NCBI RefSeq assembly: GCF_937941905.1
Contig: NZ_CALDGS010000120.1
Coordinates: 1 to 6,883 of the forward strand
DNA length: 6,883 nt
DNA from: an uncultured Mycolicibacterium sp.
GTDB taxonomy: Bacteria; Actinomycetota; Actinomycetes; Mycobacteriales; Mycobacteriaceae
Reading direction: 5' to 3'
In this document: in pieces, positions 1 through 6,747 of the stretch
Layout: each line of letters opens with the position of its first letter
Position numbering within the stretch: the first letter of the stretch is position 1
Notes under the pieces: generated by a model
What the model saw: the letters and a program-made list of their open reading frames with translations, nothing else
Database searches by the model: none
What the model was told of the DNA's origin: nothing
Position numbers and translations under genes: made by a program

Positions 1-635
1 GCGGCTCGCGTATCCCCGCGATCTGCCGCCACATCGCGGAGTTGTCGCCGGACCTGGTGGTTCTCACCGAATTCCGCGAGCGAAACGAGTCGGCTCTGCG
101 AGCGAGCCTCGAGGCGCTGAACTATCCCTTCATCGTCACCTCCGGGCCGACGGGCACGGAGAACGGCCTGCTGGTCGCCGCACGCCGACGCATCGAACCC
201 GACCCTGAGGTCGAGCGGCCGGAGATCGACGCCGAACGCTGGCTGCCGATGCGGGTCCCGGATCTGGACCTGGAACTACTGGCGTTGCATATTCCGGGCG
301 CCCCCGACAACAAGTTCGTCGACGGTTACGGAATCTCGGGCACAAAACGCAAAGAACTGCTCTGGACCCGCACCATCGAATACGCCAAGGCCAGGACCGG
401 CCGCAATGCCGTGCTGGTCGGCGATTTCAACACCGGAGTGCGGATCGACGCCGAGGGCGCCATGTTCAAGCAGTCGCATTTCATGACCGAACTGCTCGAG
501 ACCGGGTTCATCGACACCTGGCGCCATCTGCATCCCGGCAAACGCGACTACACGTGGTATTCGAAACGCCGGGACAAGGCCACCGGGCGAACCGAGGACC
601 ATAACGGATTCCGGCTCGACTACACGTTCATCGCC

Positions 636-641
636 CCGCCC
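636..641 (+). other. Frameshift point in the EEP nuclease gene
   Basis: Upstream codons run in the frame starting at base 42, and downstream homology to the SDH motif runs in the frame that includes base 710. The switch falls in a C-rich stretch (gccccgccctg, 633-643). Inserting one G after base 638 would give codons for IAP-ALRAA without interruption. If the upstream frame is simply continued, it becomes an Arg/Pro/Ser-rich sequence ending at 926, typical of an out-of-frame reading. A deletion or assembly error explains this best; no canonical slippery heptamer is present. Confidence 0.8.
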
Positions 642-859
642 TGCGCGCGGCGATCACCGCGGCCGACATTCTCCACGGGCCGCGCCACGCCGGTGCCTCC
701 GACCACGCGGTGGTGCTCGTCGAGCTCGCGCCGGCGACCCCCGAAGCAGCGCAGCCCCAGCCCGCCGGACGCCGCACGCAGGCCCCGGCCATTGCTCCGA
801 CGTCGAAGACCGGGTCGCCCGGCTCGGCCGAGGACGCTCCGCTGGCCACGCCCGTCCCC

Positions 860-1159
860 GGCTACGCCAACCTGGTCCGGTTCGACCTGCAGCCCGGCAC
901 GCTTCCAGACATGGCCTGTGGGGTGAACGGTGAACCGTGGCAGCAGGTGTTCCGCCCGACCCATGTCACGGTGGAGTGGTCGAGCGGCGTGCTCAAGGAC
1001 GTGCGGATCTGGGGGCCGCTGATTCGCAAGGACGGGTCACTCGGCAAGCGGATGCTCGATCACCGGTGGAAGCGACCGATCGGCGTGGGTGGGGTGACTA
1101 TCGACGACCTTCCGGCCCCGGTGGCGAGCATGGTGCGCGCCTACCTCGCAAAGACCGGC
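860..1159 (+). other. Unrecognised C-terminal domain of the EEP protein
   Basis: In the frame ending at 1162, about 100 residues follow the Pro/Ala-rich linker and look like a folded domain. They include hydrophobic strands, a conserved-looking WGPLIRKDGSLGKRM stretch, HRWKRP, and a terminal helix VASMVRAYLAKTG. I do not recognise the family. The basic residues could suit a nucleic-acid or partner-binding role, but that is a guess. It is not part of the minimal exonuclease III fold, which ends just after SDHAVVLVEL. Confidence 0.5.
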
Positions 1160-1194
1160 TGAGTGACCCGGACCGGGACCGCCGCGCCGCCCCG

Positions 1195-1217
1195 CGCGAT
1201 CGGGTGCGGCAATCGCG
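1195..1217 (+). repeat. Small inverted repeat downstream of the EEP gene
   Basis: CGCGAT at 1195-1200 pairs with ATCGCG at 1212-1217 across an 11-base loop. It sits about 33 bases after the EEP stop and has no following T-run. It could be a weak terminator or chance in GC-rich DNA. Confidence 0.25.
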
Positions 1218-1239
1218 AGCCGGAATTTGCGGTCGCCAA

Positions 1240-1254
1240 CCCGACCGATTCGGG
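1240..1254 (+). terminator. Weak hairpin, possible terminator after the EEP gene
   Basis: CCCGA at 1240-1244 pairs with TCGGG at 1250-1254 around a five-base loop. The stem is short and no T-tract follows. Many actinobacterial terminators lack a strong U-tail, so it is listed, but the support is slight. Confidence 0.2.
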
Positions 1255-1334
1255 ATCTACGCGCAGAATTCTCCGATGCCGGTCCTGCCGCCGCAACGGG
1301 GATTACCACCGTCTTTTCGGGGCAGCCCGCACAC

Positions 1335-1364
1335 TGCGACTGCCTCGATAACATCCGATATAGT
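1335..1364 (+). promoter_or_regulatory. Candidate promoter for the helicase gene
   Basis: TATAGT at 1359-1364 is a near-consensus -10 hexamer in the most AT-rich patch of the gap. A poor -35 match, TGCGAC at 1335-1340, lies 18 bases upstream; weak -35 elements are common in actinobacteria. A transcript would start near 1371, giving a leader of about 130 bases before the helicase ATG, enough to include all three mini-ORFs. I see no convincing LexA box or RecA-NDp-type motif here, so DNA-damage control is not supported. Confidence 0.45.
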
Positions 1365-1396
1365 ATCCGCCCGACAAGTGGGGATAACCGGTCGAC

Positions 1397-1411
1397 ATGT
1401 GCGACGAATGA
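1397..1411 (+). CDS. Four-codon mini-ORF in the helicase leader
   Basis: ATG-TGC-GAC-GAA-TGA would encode MCDE. A purine-rich GTGGGGA (1378-1384) lies about 12 bases upstream, rather far for a ribosome binding site. Its stop overlaps the start of the next mini-ORF in the form ATGA (1408-1411). Such a short frame could arise by chance; it is listed because it begins a chain of overlapping frames reaching the helicase start. Confidence 0.2.
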   Translation: MCDE

Positions 1412-1431
1412 CTGCTCGGCTGCGGGGGTGA
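1408..1431 (+). CDS. Seven-codon mini-ORF in the helicase leader
   Basis: ATG at 1408 opens a frame encoding MTARLRG and ends at TGA 1429-1431. It overlaps the previous mini-ORF by ATGA, and the next start, ATG 1433, lies one base after its stop. It has no ribosome binding site of its own and could be read only by re-initiation. Chance occurrence is possible. Confidence 0.2.
   Translation: MTARLRG
1424..1430 (+). promoter_or_regulatory. Ribosome binding site for the 24-residue leader ORF
   Basis: GGGGGTG at 1424-1430 is the only good Shine-Dalgarno-like sequence in the 100 bases before the helicase. It sits immediately before ATG 1433 rather than before ATG 1504, so ribosomes may load here and reach the helicase by coupling. 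Confidence 0.4.
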
Positions 1432-1432
1432 A

Positions 1433-1507
1433 ATGCCAGTGCTGGTCGTTGGCTGCGGCATGTCGCGGTATCGAACGGTGCCGGCCGCGTACACCGACCT
1501 CCTATGA
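1433..1507 (+). CDS. 24-residue leader peptide overlapping the helicase start
   Basis: ATG at 1433 opens a frame for MPVLVVGCGMSRYRTVPAAY followed by TDLL, ending at TGA 1505-1507. It is preceded by GGGGGTGA, a plausible ribosome binding site, and its stop overlaps the helicase ATG in the classic coupling arrangement ATGA (1504-1507). The helicase ATG has no site of its own; it is preceded by CCTCCT, which resembles the anti-Shine-Dalgarno rather than the Shine-Dalgarno sequence. The likely role is translational coupling rather than a functional peptide. I recognise no family, and an in-frame stop at 1409-1411 rules out a longer version. Confidence 0.4.
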   Translation: MPVLVVGCGMSRYRTVPAAYTDLL

Positions 1508-4500
1508 GCACGCCCAACCGCCCCCTTACCCCCGCCGCCGAAGCCTGCTTCAACATCCTGACCCGTAGCGGCCCGCTGCAGGCGGCCGAACTCTGCGAGC
1601 GTCTGCGGCAGGAGGGCTTCGCCCAGCCCCAAGCACGGATCCTCACGCTGCCCGACCGGTTCCCGCACCGTTTTCAGATCACCCCGGACGGGCGGATCGC
1701 CGTCGCCGGCACGGTGGCCGCAGAGGTACCCGACCAGGCCGCAACGCCGGACCCCGAGGACGACGAGTGGTACGTCGCGCGTCCCGAACGGGTGGATCCC
1801 GACCGCGTCGCAATCCTTGGGCTGGTACCCACCGGTCGCGACCGGACCCGAGACCTCGTCTCCGAGGTGGCACTGGTCCGATTGGACGGCAGCTGTCTGC
1901 TCGACCTGGCCGTGCAGCTTCCCGACGAGGTACCGCGGCCCGCCCCCGCCACCGGTGAGGCCGTTCCGTTCGACCGGGCCGTCGATGCGCTCGCGACGCA
2001 GTTGGACGCCGTCGACCTCGTCATCGGCCACGACCTGCTCGCCACCGACCTGCCCTTTCTGCAGGCGGCCATCCGCCGGGCCGACCTCGCCGGACCCAGG
2101 ATTCCCGCCGCGGCCGACAGCGTTCACCTGTCCCTGCTGGCGGACGTCGCCGTCCCGAACCGGGACCTCGCCGACCTGGCCATGCGGTTCGGCGTCGAGC
2201 ACGACCCAACGGGAAGTGCGCTCGCGAAAGCGACAACCGTCGCGGGCCTGGTTCGGGCGATGCTCGCGTCCGTCGATATGGCCGAACCCAGCTGGCAGCT
2301 CGTCGTGGCGGTGCTGGAGACCTTCAACCATCCGCTGGTCAGGCTGCTGCCACCGCTGCCCGAGCCCCCCGACCTGGCGGCCCTCACCCGGCCCGCCGAC
2401 CCGCTCCTCACGGCAACCGGCGCACCCGCCCCCAATGCATGGACCGCCGCCCGGGAGGACTTCTCCGTCCTGCACCGGGTGCACGGATTGAATCCCCGGC
2501 CACAGCAACAGGAGATGGCACACGCCGTCGCCGAGGTCTTCGACCACGGCGGTCGGCTGGCCGTGGAAGCACCGACCGGGACGGGCAAGTCCCTCGCCTA
2601 CCTCCTGCCCGCACTGGGCCGTGCATCCCAGGCCGGCCGACCCGTGCTCGTCGCCACGGCCACCAAGGCCCTGCAGAACCAACTTCGCAACGATGCGCTG
2701 CGACTGCACCAGGACGACCTGCTGCGAGCGCCGTTCCGTCAGCTGCAGGGCGTCGGCAACTATGTCTGCGCCCGCGAGGTCGAGACCGTGCTGTTCGAGC
2801 CCGACGCGTCCGGGCTCGCCGTTGCCGTCGCGATCCGCGCCCTGGACACGTCACCGTCGGGCACCTGGGACGACGTCACCGACGACAGACTGCGCAGCAC
2901 CGACGCCCGCTACGCCCGGACCCGCGGTCGGCTGCACACGACTTCCGGGGGCTGCGACCGCAGGAACTGCACGTGGGCCTCGCTGTGCCCCCTCATGCAG
3001 CAGCTCGAAGACCTCGACGAGAAGCCCGGCGTTGTGTCGGTGAATCACGCCCTGATCGCCAGCTGGATCAGACTCCAGCAGAAGGGTATGCCCTCCCCGG
3101 GTGATGTTCTCGCTCAGGGGCGCGCCGACCTGGTGTTCGACGAGGCGCACGCCCTCGAGGATTCGCTGACCGCCGCCTGGACCGAGCGGATCGACGCGCT
3201 CGAGCTGGAGATCCTCGTCAACAGCCTCGCCCCACGATCCCGCCTGGTCCGGGACATCCGCAAAAAAGCCGCCGGCAACAGGGAAACAGCGGAGGCGATC
3301 GCGGCGATCAACACAGCTTCCGAGCAGGTCCGCGCAACCGGTGCCGAACTCACCCAGGCGGTCACCACCTACCTCCACGAGTACGCCGGCCGATCGAACG
3401 GTGTCGTCCTGCAGTCCGGGGTCGTCGACAACCGACCGGAGTTCCGAGCACTCCGGCAGGCCGCCTCCGCCGTCCGGTACTGGCTGATACAGCTCGCGAA
3501 AGCGGTTAACTCGCTTCGCAACTCGCTTTCCGGGATCCGGGGCGTCCGCTCCGCCCTGCAGCGCCTTCGCGGGTACTCCGAACGTCTCGACGACGCCATC
3601 GACCTCCTCGAAACCGTCGGCCCCCTCCCGGACAGCCATCGCTGGGTATATCGGCTCACCGCCGAGGAGGACGACCCGGCGGCCTGGACCTACGAACGCC
3701 TACCCATCCACATCTTCCCGGAGTTCAAGCGATACGTCGTCGATCGCACCCACTCCACGGTGCTCTGCTCGGCAACCCTCACGGTCGAGCATCGCTTCGA
3801 CTACCTGGCGTCCCGTTTGGGAATCCACATCGAAGACGACCCCGAAAACGACGACGATTTCCGGGCCCTGCGCCTGCACTCGCCGTTCGACTACCAGACT
3901 CAGTCCATCCTCATCCTCACCAACCACCTGCCGGTCCCGGTTCCGGTGAACGAACGCGAGTTCTGCGAGGAAATGGCCGCCGACCAGGTGGGGTTCCTCT
4001 CGTTGTCGGGCGGCAAAGCGCTCACCTTGTTCGCCTCACGCAATCGCATGGAGGCGGTGGCCGAACATGTCCGCAGCAAGGACACCGAACTCGCCGCCCG
4101 CGGCGTCGAGCTCCTCGTCCAGGGTGAGCTCGGCCGCTCCCAGATCCTGCACCGCTTCCGCACCGAGCCCGGCACGGTGCTCTACGGATTGAAGTCGTAC
4201 TGGGAGGGTTTCGACGCACCGGGCGAAACCCTGTCCTACCTGTTCATCGAGAAGCCGCCGTACCCCCACCCCGATGATCCGCTGGTTTCCGCCCGCCAAC
4301 GCGCGATCACCGACCGGGGCGGAGACCCCTTCCGCGACTATGTGCTGCCGATGACGGCCATGTTGTTCACCCAGGGATTCGGCCGGCTCATCCGATCCGA
4401 ACAGGACCGCGGTGCTGCGTTCGTCTGCGACCGCCGCCTGCACTCCCCCACATATGCGCAACGAGTCATCCTGAATTCGTTGCCCGGCCCGGTAATTCAC

Positions 4501-6747
4501 GAGGCGACCGACCGCGACGACGCATGGACCCGAGCCATCGAGTTCGTCACCGGTGAGCCACCCAAGCTGGCCGACGCGATCTCCTTCGGACGCGACGATG
4601 TGTCCGAACTCCTCGAGCAGCTCCGGCTCGTCGAAGGCGAGGACCCTACGCCCAAACTCACCGAGGCCGCCGAGAAGCTCTTCGGGATCACCGACCTCCA
4701 TCCCAGACAGCTCGAGGTCATGCGCGCCATGATCGAAGGCAAAGACGTCGTCGCGGTGCTGCCCACCGGCTTCGGGAAGTCGGTGTGCTTCCAACTGCCC
4801 GCCCTGCTCGCAGGGCAGGACCGCGCCACCGTGGTGGTCTCCCCGCTCGTCGCGCTGATCAACGATCAGGTGAACGATCTGCGGGGCCGACGCGGCATCC
4901 GCCAGGTGCACGGCATCACCGGGGCGACATCTCGGGTCGTGCAGACCGAGATTCTTCGCGACACGGCGGACGGCAAAGTCCGCCTACTCTATGTCTCACC
5001 CGAGCGGTTGGCCCGCGACCCGGTCCTGCGCGGCGCGCTGCGGCGCCAGCAACTCAACCGTGTCGTCGTCGACGAGGCCCACTGCGTCTCGGTGTGGGGG
5101 CATGACTTCCGCCCGGAGTTCCGCCAGGTCTCGGCATCGGTGGCCGCCTTCGAAACCCGGCCACCGCGGGCCGGGCTCACCGCGACAGCCACTCCCGAGG
5201 TCGAATCGGACATCACCCATGCCCTCGAGATGCGGGACCCGGCGACGATCCGGGAACCGAGTGACCGACCCAACCTGCGTTTCCGGGTGATCCGGCGGAC
5301 CAACGAGCGTGAGCGGGCGCGGGAACTCCTGCGCTTCGTCACCTGGGCCGCCGACCGGCCCGGGATCGTCTACGTCTCCAAACGTGCCCTGGCCGAAGAG
5401 ATCGCCGCACTGTTGCGGCGAGCCGGCCACGCCGCCCGGGCCTACCACGCCGGAATGGTGCCCGAGCAGCGCGAAGCCGTCCAGGAGGACTTCGACTCCG
5501 ACATCACGCGGATCATCGTCGCCACAAAGGCATTCGGCATGGGCATCAACAAACCCAACATCGGCTGGGTGGTGCACTACGACCTGCCGGACTCGCTGGA
5601 CGGATACGCGCAGGAGTCCGGCCGCGCGGCACGCGCCCGCGACCTCACCGGCGAATGCGTGCTGCTGTATACGGATGCCGATATCGCCCGCCGGTATCGG
5701 CTGATCGACGCGCACAGCACGAAAACCGACGCCGACATCACGCAACAGCTACTGACCAAGCTCTGGGCGTGCCCGGAACGCGGTGAGTATCGCGTCTTCG
5801 ATATCGACGAGATGGCCGACGCGCTGGGCATCGACGACGACGAGCTCAACGTGCATCTCGCCCAGCTCGAACGCGTCGGTGCGATCAAGCAGGGCCTCGA
5901 CTGCTCCGCCCGCGGCACCGTTGAGGTCGGATTCCGTGAACCCGAGGACGAGTCCGAGCGCCGCCTGTTTCGGGAGCTCTTCTACAAGGACCACCGCGCG
6001 CGCCCCAATGTGCGGATTCAGCTCGATTTCCAGCAGCTCAAGGACGAGCGCGGCTACGACCCCGATGAACTGGAGCGGCTGCTCATCAGCTGGTCGCTGG
6101 ACCGGCTCATCACCTTCTCCAGCTCCCGCCGGCTGCGGCGTGTGCTGCTGTTGACGCGCACCGCCTCCCGTGAAGCCCTGGAAGGTGAGTCGGCTCGCTG
6201 GAAGCTGTGGCAGAAGCGGAGGCTGCAAGCAATGGTCGACTACGCCACCGACAACTCCCGGTGCCGACGCGTGGTCATCGCGAACCACTTCGGCGACACC
6301 GTGGCCGACTGCGAGAGTCGCGACGTCGAACCGTGCGATGTCTGCAGCGGTGAACCCGCTCCGTGGTGGGCTCTGCCCGACCACACGGTCCCCGACCCGG
6401 AGTTGCTGATCAACGCCGAGCTCATCGCACTCCAGGCCATCGGATGGGCCTCGGCGTTCCGACGCGGGGCTTACGGCGAGACCAGCCTGAGGGCAGCCGT
6501 GCTGGGGCTTGAGTCGCTCGGGGACAACCGCCCACTGGGTTCCGGCGTGCTCAGCTGTCCACAGTTCGGTGCGCTCCGCCACGTCCGCAACGGCGAGAAA
6601 CGTTGGAACGAGGCGGTGGAGAATCTCATCGCGAAAGGACTGGTCGAGCGCCGGACCGTCGTGCGTGAAAGCACGCAGACACCGTACCGGTCCCTCGCCC
6701 TCACCGCGCTCGGTGCGCAGACCCTCGGCATCACGGAGCAGCATTGA
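1504..6747 (+). CDS. DinG-RecQ fusion helicase with degenerate N-terminal exonuclease domain
   Basis: A 1747-residue putative DNA-unwinding ATPase carrying two complete superfamily 2 helicases. Residues 8-70 look like a winged helix. Residues 100-255 resemble a DnaQ-type exonuclease fold with most catalytic acids lost. Residues 320-1020 are DinG/XPD-like: APTGTGKS (356-363), iron-sulfur cysteines C422, C484, C489 and C495, DEAH (546-549), SAT (756-758), SYWEGFDAPG (898-907) and QGFGRLIR (957-964). Residues 1050-1620 are RecQ-like: Q1069, LPTGFGKS (1086-1093), DEAHC (1190-1194), WGHDFRP (1198-1204), TATAT (1226-1230), QESGRAAR (1370-1377) and zinc cysteines C1587, C1603, C1611 and C1614. Residues 1625-1740 look like another winged helix. 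E. coli DinG (716 residues) and RecQ (609) are separate proteins. DinG moves 5'-3' and RecQ 3'-5', so a bipolar motor is inferred. ATG 1504 is the first usable start in this frame after TGA 1429. Translation is probably coupled to the leader ORF upstream and to the gene beginning at 6744. Confidence 0.95.
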   Translation: MSTPNRPLTPAAEACFNILTRSGPLQAAELCERLRQEGFAQPQARILTLPDRFPHRFQITPDGRIAVAGTVAAEVPDQAATPDPEDDEWYVARPERVDPDRVAILGLVPTGRDRTRDLVSEVALVRLDGSCLLDLAVQLPDEVPRPAPATGEAVPFDRAVDALATQLDAVDLVIGHDLLATDLPFLQAAIRRADLAGPRIPAAADSVHLSLLADVAVPNRDLADLAMRFGVEHDPTGSALAKATTVAGLVRAMLASVDMAEPSWQLVVAVLETFNHPLVRLLPPLPEPPDLAALTRPADPLLTATGAPAPNAWTAAREDFSVLHRVHGLNPRPQQQEMAHAVAEVFDHGGRLAVEAPTGTGKSLAYLLPALGRASQAGRPVLVATATKALQNQLRNDALRLHQDDLLRAPFRQLQGVGNYVCAREVETVLFEPDASGLAVAVAIRALDTSPSGTWDDVTDDRLRSTDARYARTRGRLHTTSGGCDRRNCTWASLCPLMQQLEDLDEKPGVVSVNHALIASWIRLQQKGMPSPGDVLAQGRADLVFDEAHALEDSLTAAWTERIDALELEILVNSLAPRSRLVRDIRKKAAGNRETAEAIAAINTASEQVRATGAELTQAVTTYLHEYAGRSNGVVLQSGVVDNRPEFRALRQAASAVRYWLIQLAKAVNSLRNSLSGIRGVRSALQRLRGYSERLDDAIDLLETVGPLPDSHRWVYRLTAEEDDPAAWTYERLPIHIFPEFKRYVVDRTHSTVLCSATLTVEHRFDYLASRLGIHIEDDPENDDDFRALRLHSPFDYQTQSILILTNHLPVPVPVNEREFCEEMAADQVGFLSLSGGKALTLFASRNRMEAVAEHVRSKDTELAARGVELLVQGELGRSQILHRFRTEPGTVLYGLKSYWEGFDAPGETLSYLFIEKPPYPHPDDPLVSARQRAITDRGGDPFRDYVLPMTAMLFTQGFGRLIRSEQDRGAAFVCDRRLHSPTYAQRVILNSLPGPVIHEATDRDDAWTRAIEFVTGEPPKLADAISFGRDDVSELLEQLRLVEGEDPTPKLTEAAEKLFGITDLHPRQLEVMRAMIEGKDVVAVLPTGFGKSVCFQLPALLAGQDRATVVVSPLVALINDQVNDLRGRRGIRQVHGITGATSRVVQTEILRDTADGKVRLLYVSPERLARDPVLRGALRRQQLNRVVVDEAHCVSVWGHDFRPEFRQVSASVAAFETRPPRAGLTATATPEVESDITHALEMRDPATIREPSDRPNLRFRVIRRTNERERARELLRFVTWAADRPGIVYVSKRALAEEIAALLRRAGHAARAYHAGMVPEQREAVQEDFDSDITRIIVATKAFGMGINKPNIGWVVHYDLPDSLDGYAQESGRAARARDLTGECVLLYTDADIARRYRLIDAHSTKTDADITQQLLTKLWACPERGEYRVFDIDEMADALGIDDDELNVHLAQLERVGAIKQGLDCSARGTVEVGFREPEDESERRLFRELFYKDHRARPNVRIQLDFQQLKDERGYDPDELERLLISWSLDRLITFSSSRRLRRVLLLTRTASREALEGESARWKLWQKRRLQAMVDYATDNSRCRRVVIANHFGDTVADCESRDVEPCDVCSGEPAPWWALPDHTVPDPELLINAELIALQAIGWASAFRRGAYGETSLRAAVLGLESLGDNRPLGSGVLSCPQFGALRHVRNGEKRWNEAVENLIAKGLVERRTVVRESTQTPYRSLALTALGAQTLGITEQH
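1801..2268 (+). other. Degenerate DEDDh (DnaQ-like) exonuclease domain of the fusion protein
   Basis: Residues 100-255 keep the layout of an exonuclease domain such as that at the N-terminus of Firmicute DinG proteins. The first motif, usually DVETTG, reads GLVPTG (106-111), so the Asp and Glu are G106 and V108. The second, usually GHNxxFDxxFL, reads GHDLLATDLPFL (175-186), keeping D182 but with one extra residue. The third keeps H233 but has S238 where Asp is expected. Three of five catalytic positions are lost, so the domain is probably a structural or DNA-binding relic. The alignment was made by eye. Confidence 0.65.
2461..4563 (+). other. DinG/XPD-type iron-sulfur helicase module
   Basis: Residues 320-1020 carry every motif expected of an active enzyme: Walker A lysine K362, the TATKALQNQL motif (385-394), and four iron-sulfur cysteines spaced C-X61-C-X4-C-X5-C. 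The last two spacings are the same as in E. coli DinG. The SVNHALI motif (512-518), DEAH and the arginine-containing motif VI also follow. The helical stretch at about 560-710, between DEAH and the second motor domain, fits the arch domain of this family. Iron-sulfur dependence and 5'-3' polarity are known for the family, not shown here. Confidence 0.9.
4651..6363 (+). other. RecQ-type helicase module with internal winged helix and zinc domain
   Basis: Residues 1050-1620 match RecQ closely through the helicase core, including the aromatic-rich loop after DEAH. Instead of the zinc domain following the core directly, about 200 residues intervene between motif VI and C1587. These include a winged-helix-like part (about 1410-1465, DIDEMADALGIDDDELNVHL region) and a second helical segment. 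The zinc ligands are C1587-X15-C1603-X7-C1611-X2-C1614; E. coli RecQ has about two residues between its second and third cysteines, so this loop is longer. No HRDC domain is apparent; the C-terminus looks like a winged helix. Confidence 0.85.
6735..6738 (+). promoter_or_regulatory. Ribosome binding site for the downstream gene
   Basis: GGAG at 6735-6738, inside the last helicase codons, lies five bases before TTG 6744. This decides the choice of TTG 6744 as the start of the next gene. Confidence 0.55.

Larger units (their letters stand above)
1..1162 (+). pseudogene. Exonuclease III-like EEP-family nuclease with C-terminal extension; 5' partial and frameshifted near 638
   Basis: A metal-dependent phosphodiesterase of the DNase I/exonuclease III (EEP) superfamily, probably acting on DNA. 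The reading frame is open from base 3, and residues before TTG 42 (GSRIPAICRHIAE) already look like family sequence, so TTG 42 is internal and the true start lies outside the window. Visible motifs are VVLTEF with the metal-binding Glu at 69-71, LLALHIPG, GDFN at 420-431, and RLDYTF at 612-629. The last motif, GASDHAVVLVEL with the catalytic Asp-His at 701-706, lies in a different frame. Reading IAP to base 638 and then ALRAAI from 638 restores a normal protein, so one base, probably a G, seems missing. After the fold come a Pro/Ala-rich linker (about 722-860) and an unrecognised domain of about 100 residues ending at TGA 1160-1162. All catalytic motifs survive across the shift, so the lesion is either recent or a sequence error. 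The family is clear; the substrate is not. Confidence 0.85.
1163..1503. other. Intergenic leader region with no conventional gene
   Basis: About 340 bases separate the EEP stop codon from the helicase start. The first half (1163-1330) has the general composition of the window and two small hairpins but no convincing gene. Around 1345-1390 the sequence becomes locally AT-richer and carries a promoter-like TATAGT. From 1397 on, three very short open frames lead into the helicase ATG. The gap suggests the helicase is transcribed from its own promoter rather than only by read-through from the nuclease gene. Confidence 0.7.

Noticed and set aside
630..645. Programmed -1 frameshift in the EEP gene
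   Set aside because: The C-rich run could allow one tRNA-Pro to slip, but there is no X-XXY-YYZ heptamer, and I saw no clear stimulatory stem just downstream. A missing base is simpler.
1163..1351. 62-codon plus-strand frame starting with GTG directly after the EEP stop, with a CRSCRRN stretch
   Set aside because: No ribosome binding site, low-complexity Arg/Ala/Pro-rich translation and no domain; one CxxC pair is not enough to claim a gene.
1368..1385. Minus-strand TTGTCGGGCGG as a RecA-NDp-type or divergent promoter
   Set aside because: The spacing to a TANNNT hexamer is wrong, and there is no minus-strand gene for it to drive.
1391..1405. GTCG-N7-CGAC inverted repeat and nearby TCGAAC (1470-1475) as possible LexA (SOS) operators
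   Set aside because: Neither matches the actinobacterial SOS box CGAAC-N4-GTTCG in both halves, so SOS control is not supported.
937..1431. 164-codon plus-strand frame overlapping the end of the EEP gene
   Set aside because: Its first half is an out-of-frame reading of the EEP C-terminal domain, and the rest is Arg/Pro-rich without motifs. Only its last seven codons (from ATG 1408) matter, as part of the leader.
1303..2709. 468-codon open frame on the minus strand across the leader and helicase N-terminus
   Set aside because: It is antisense to a protein with clear domains. Its translation is Gly/Arg-rich with no recognisable motif, as expected for a mirror frame in GC-rich coding DNA.
2851..6744. 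Several long minus-strand open frames (2851-3639, 4036-4911, 4996-5745, 5749-6744)
   Set aside because: All lie wholly inside the helicase gene, lack family motifs, and have the composition of antisense shadows.
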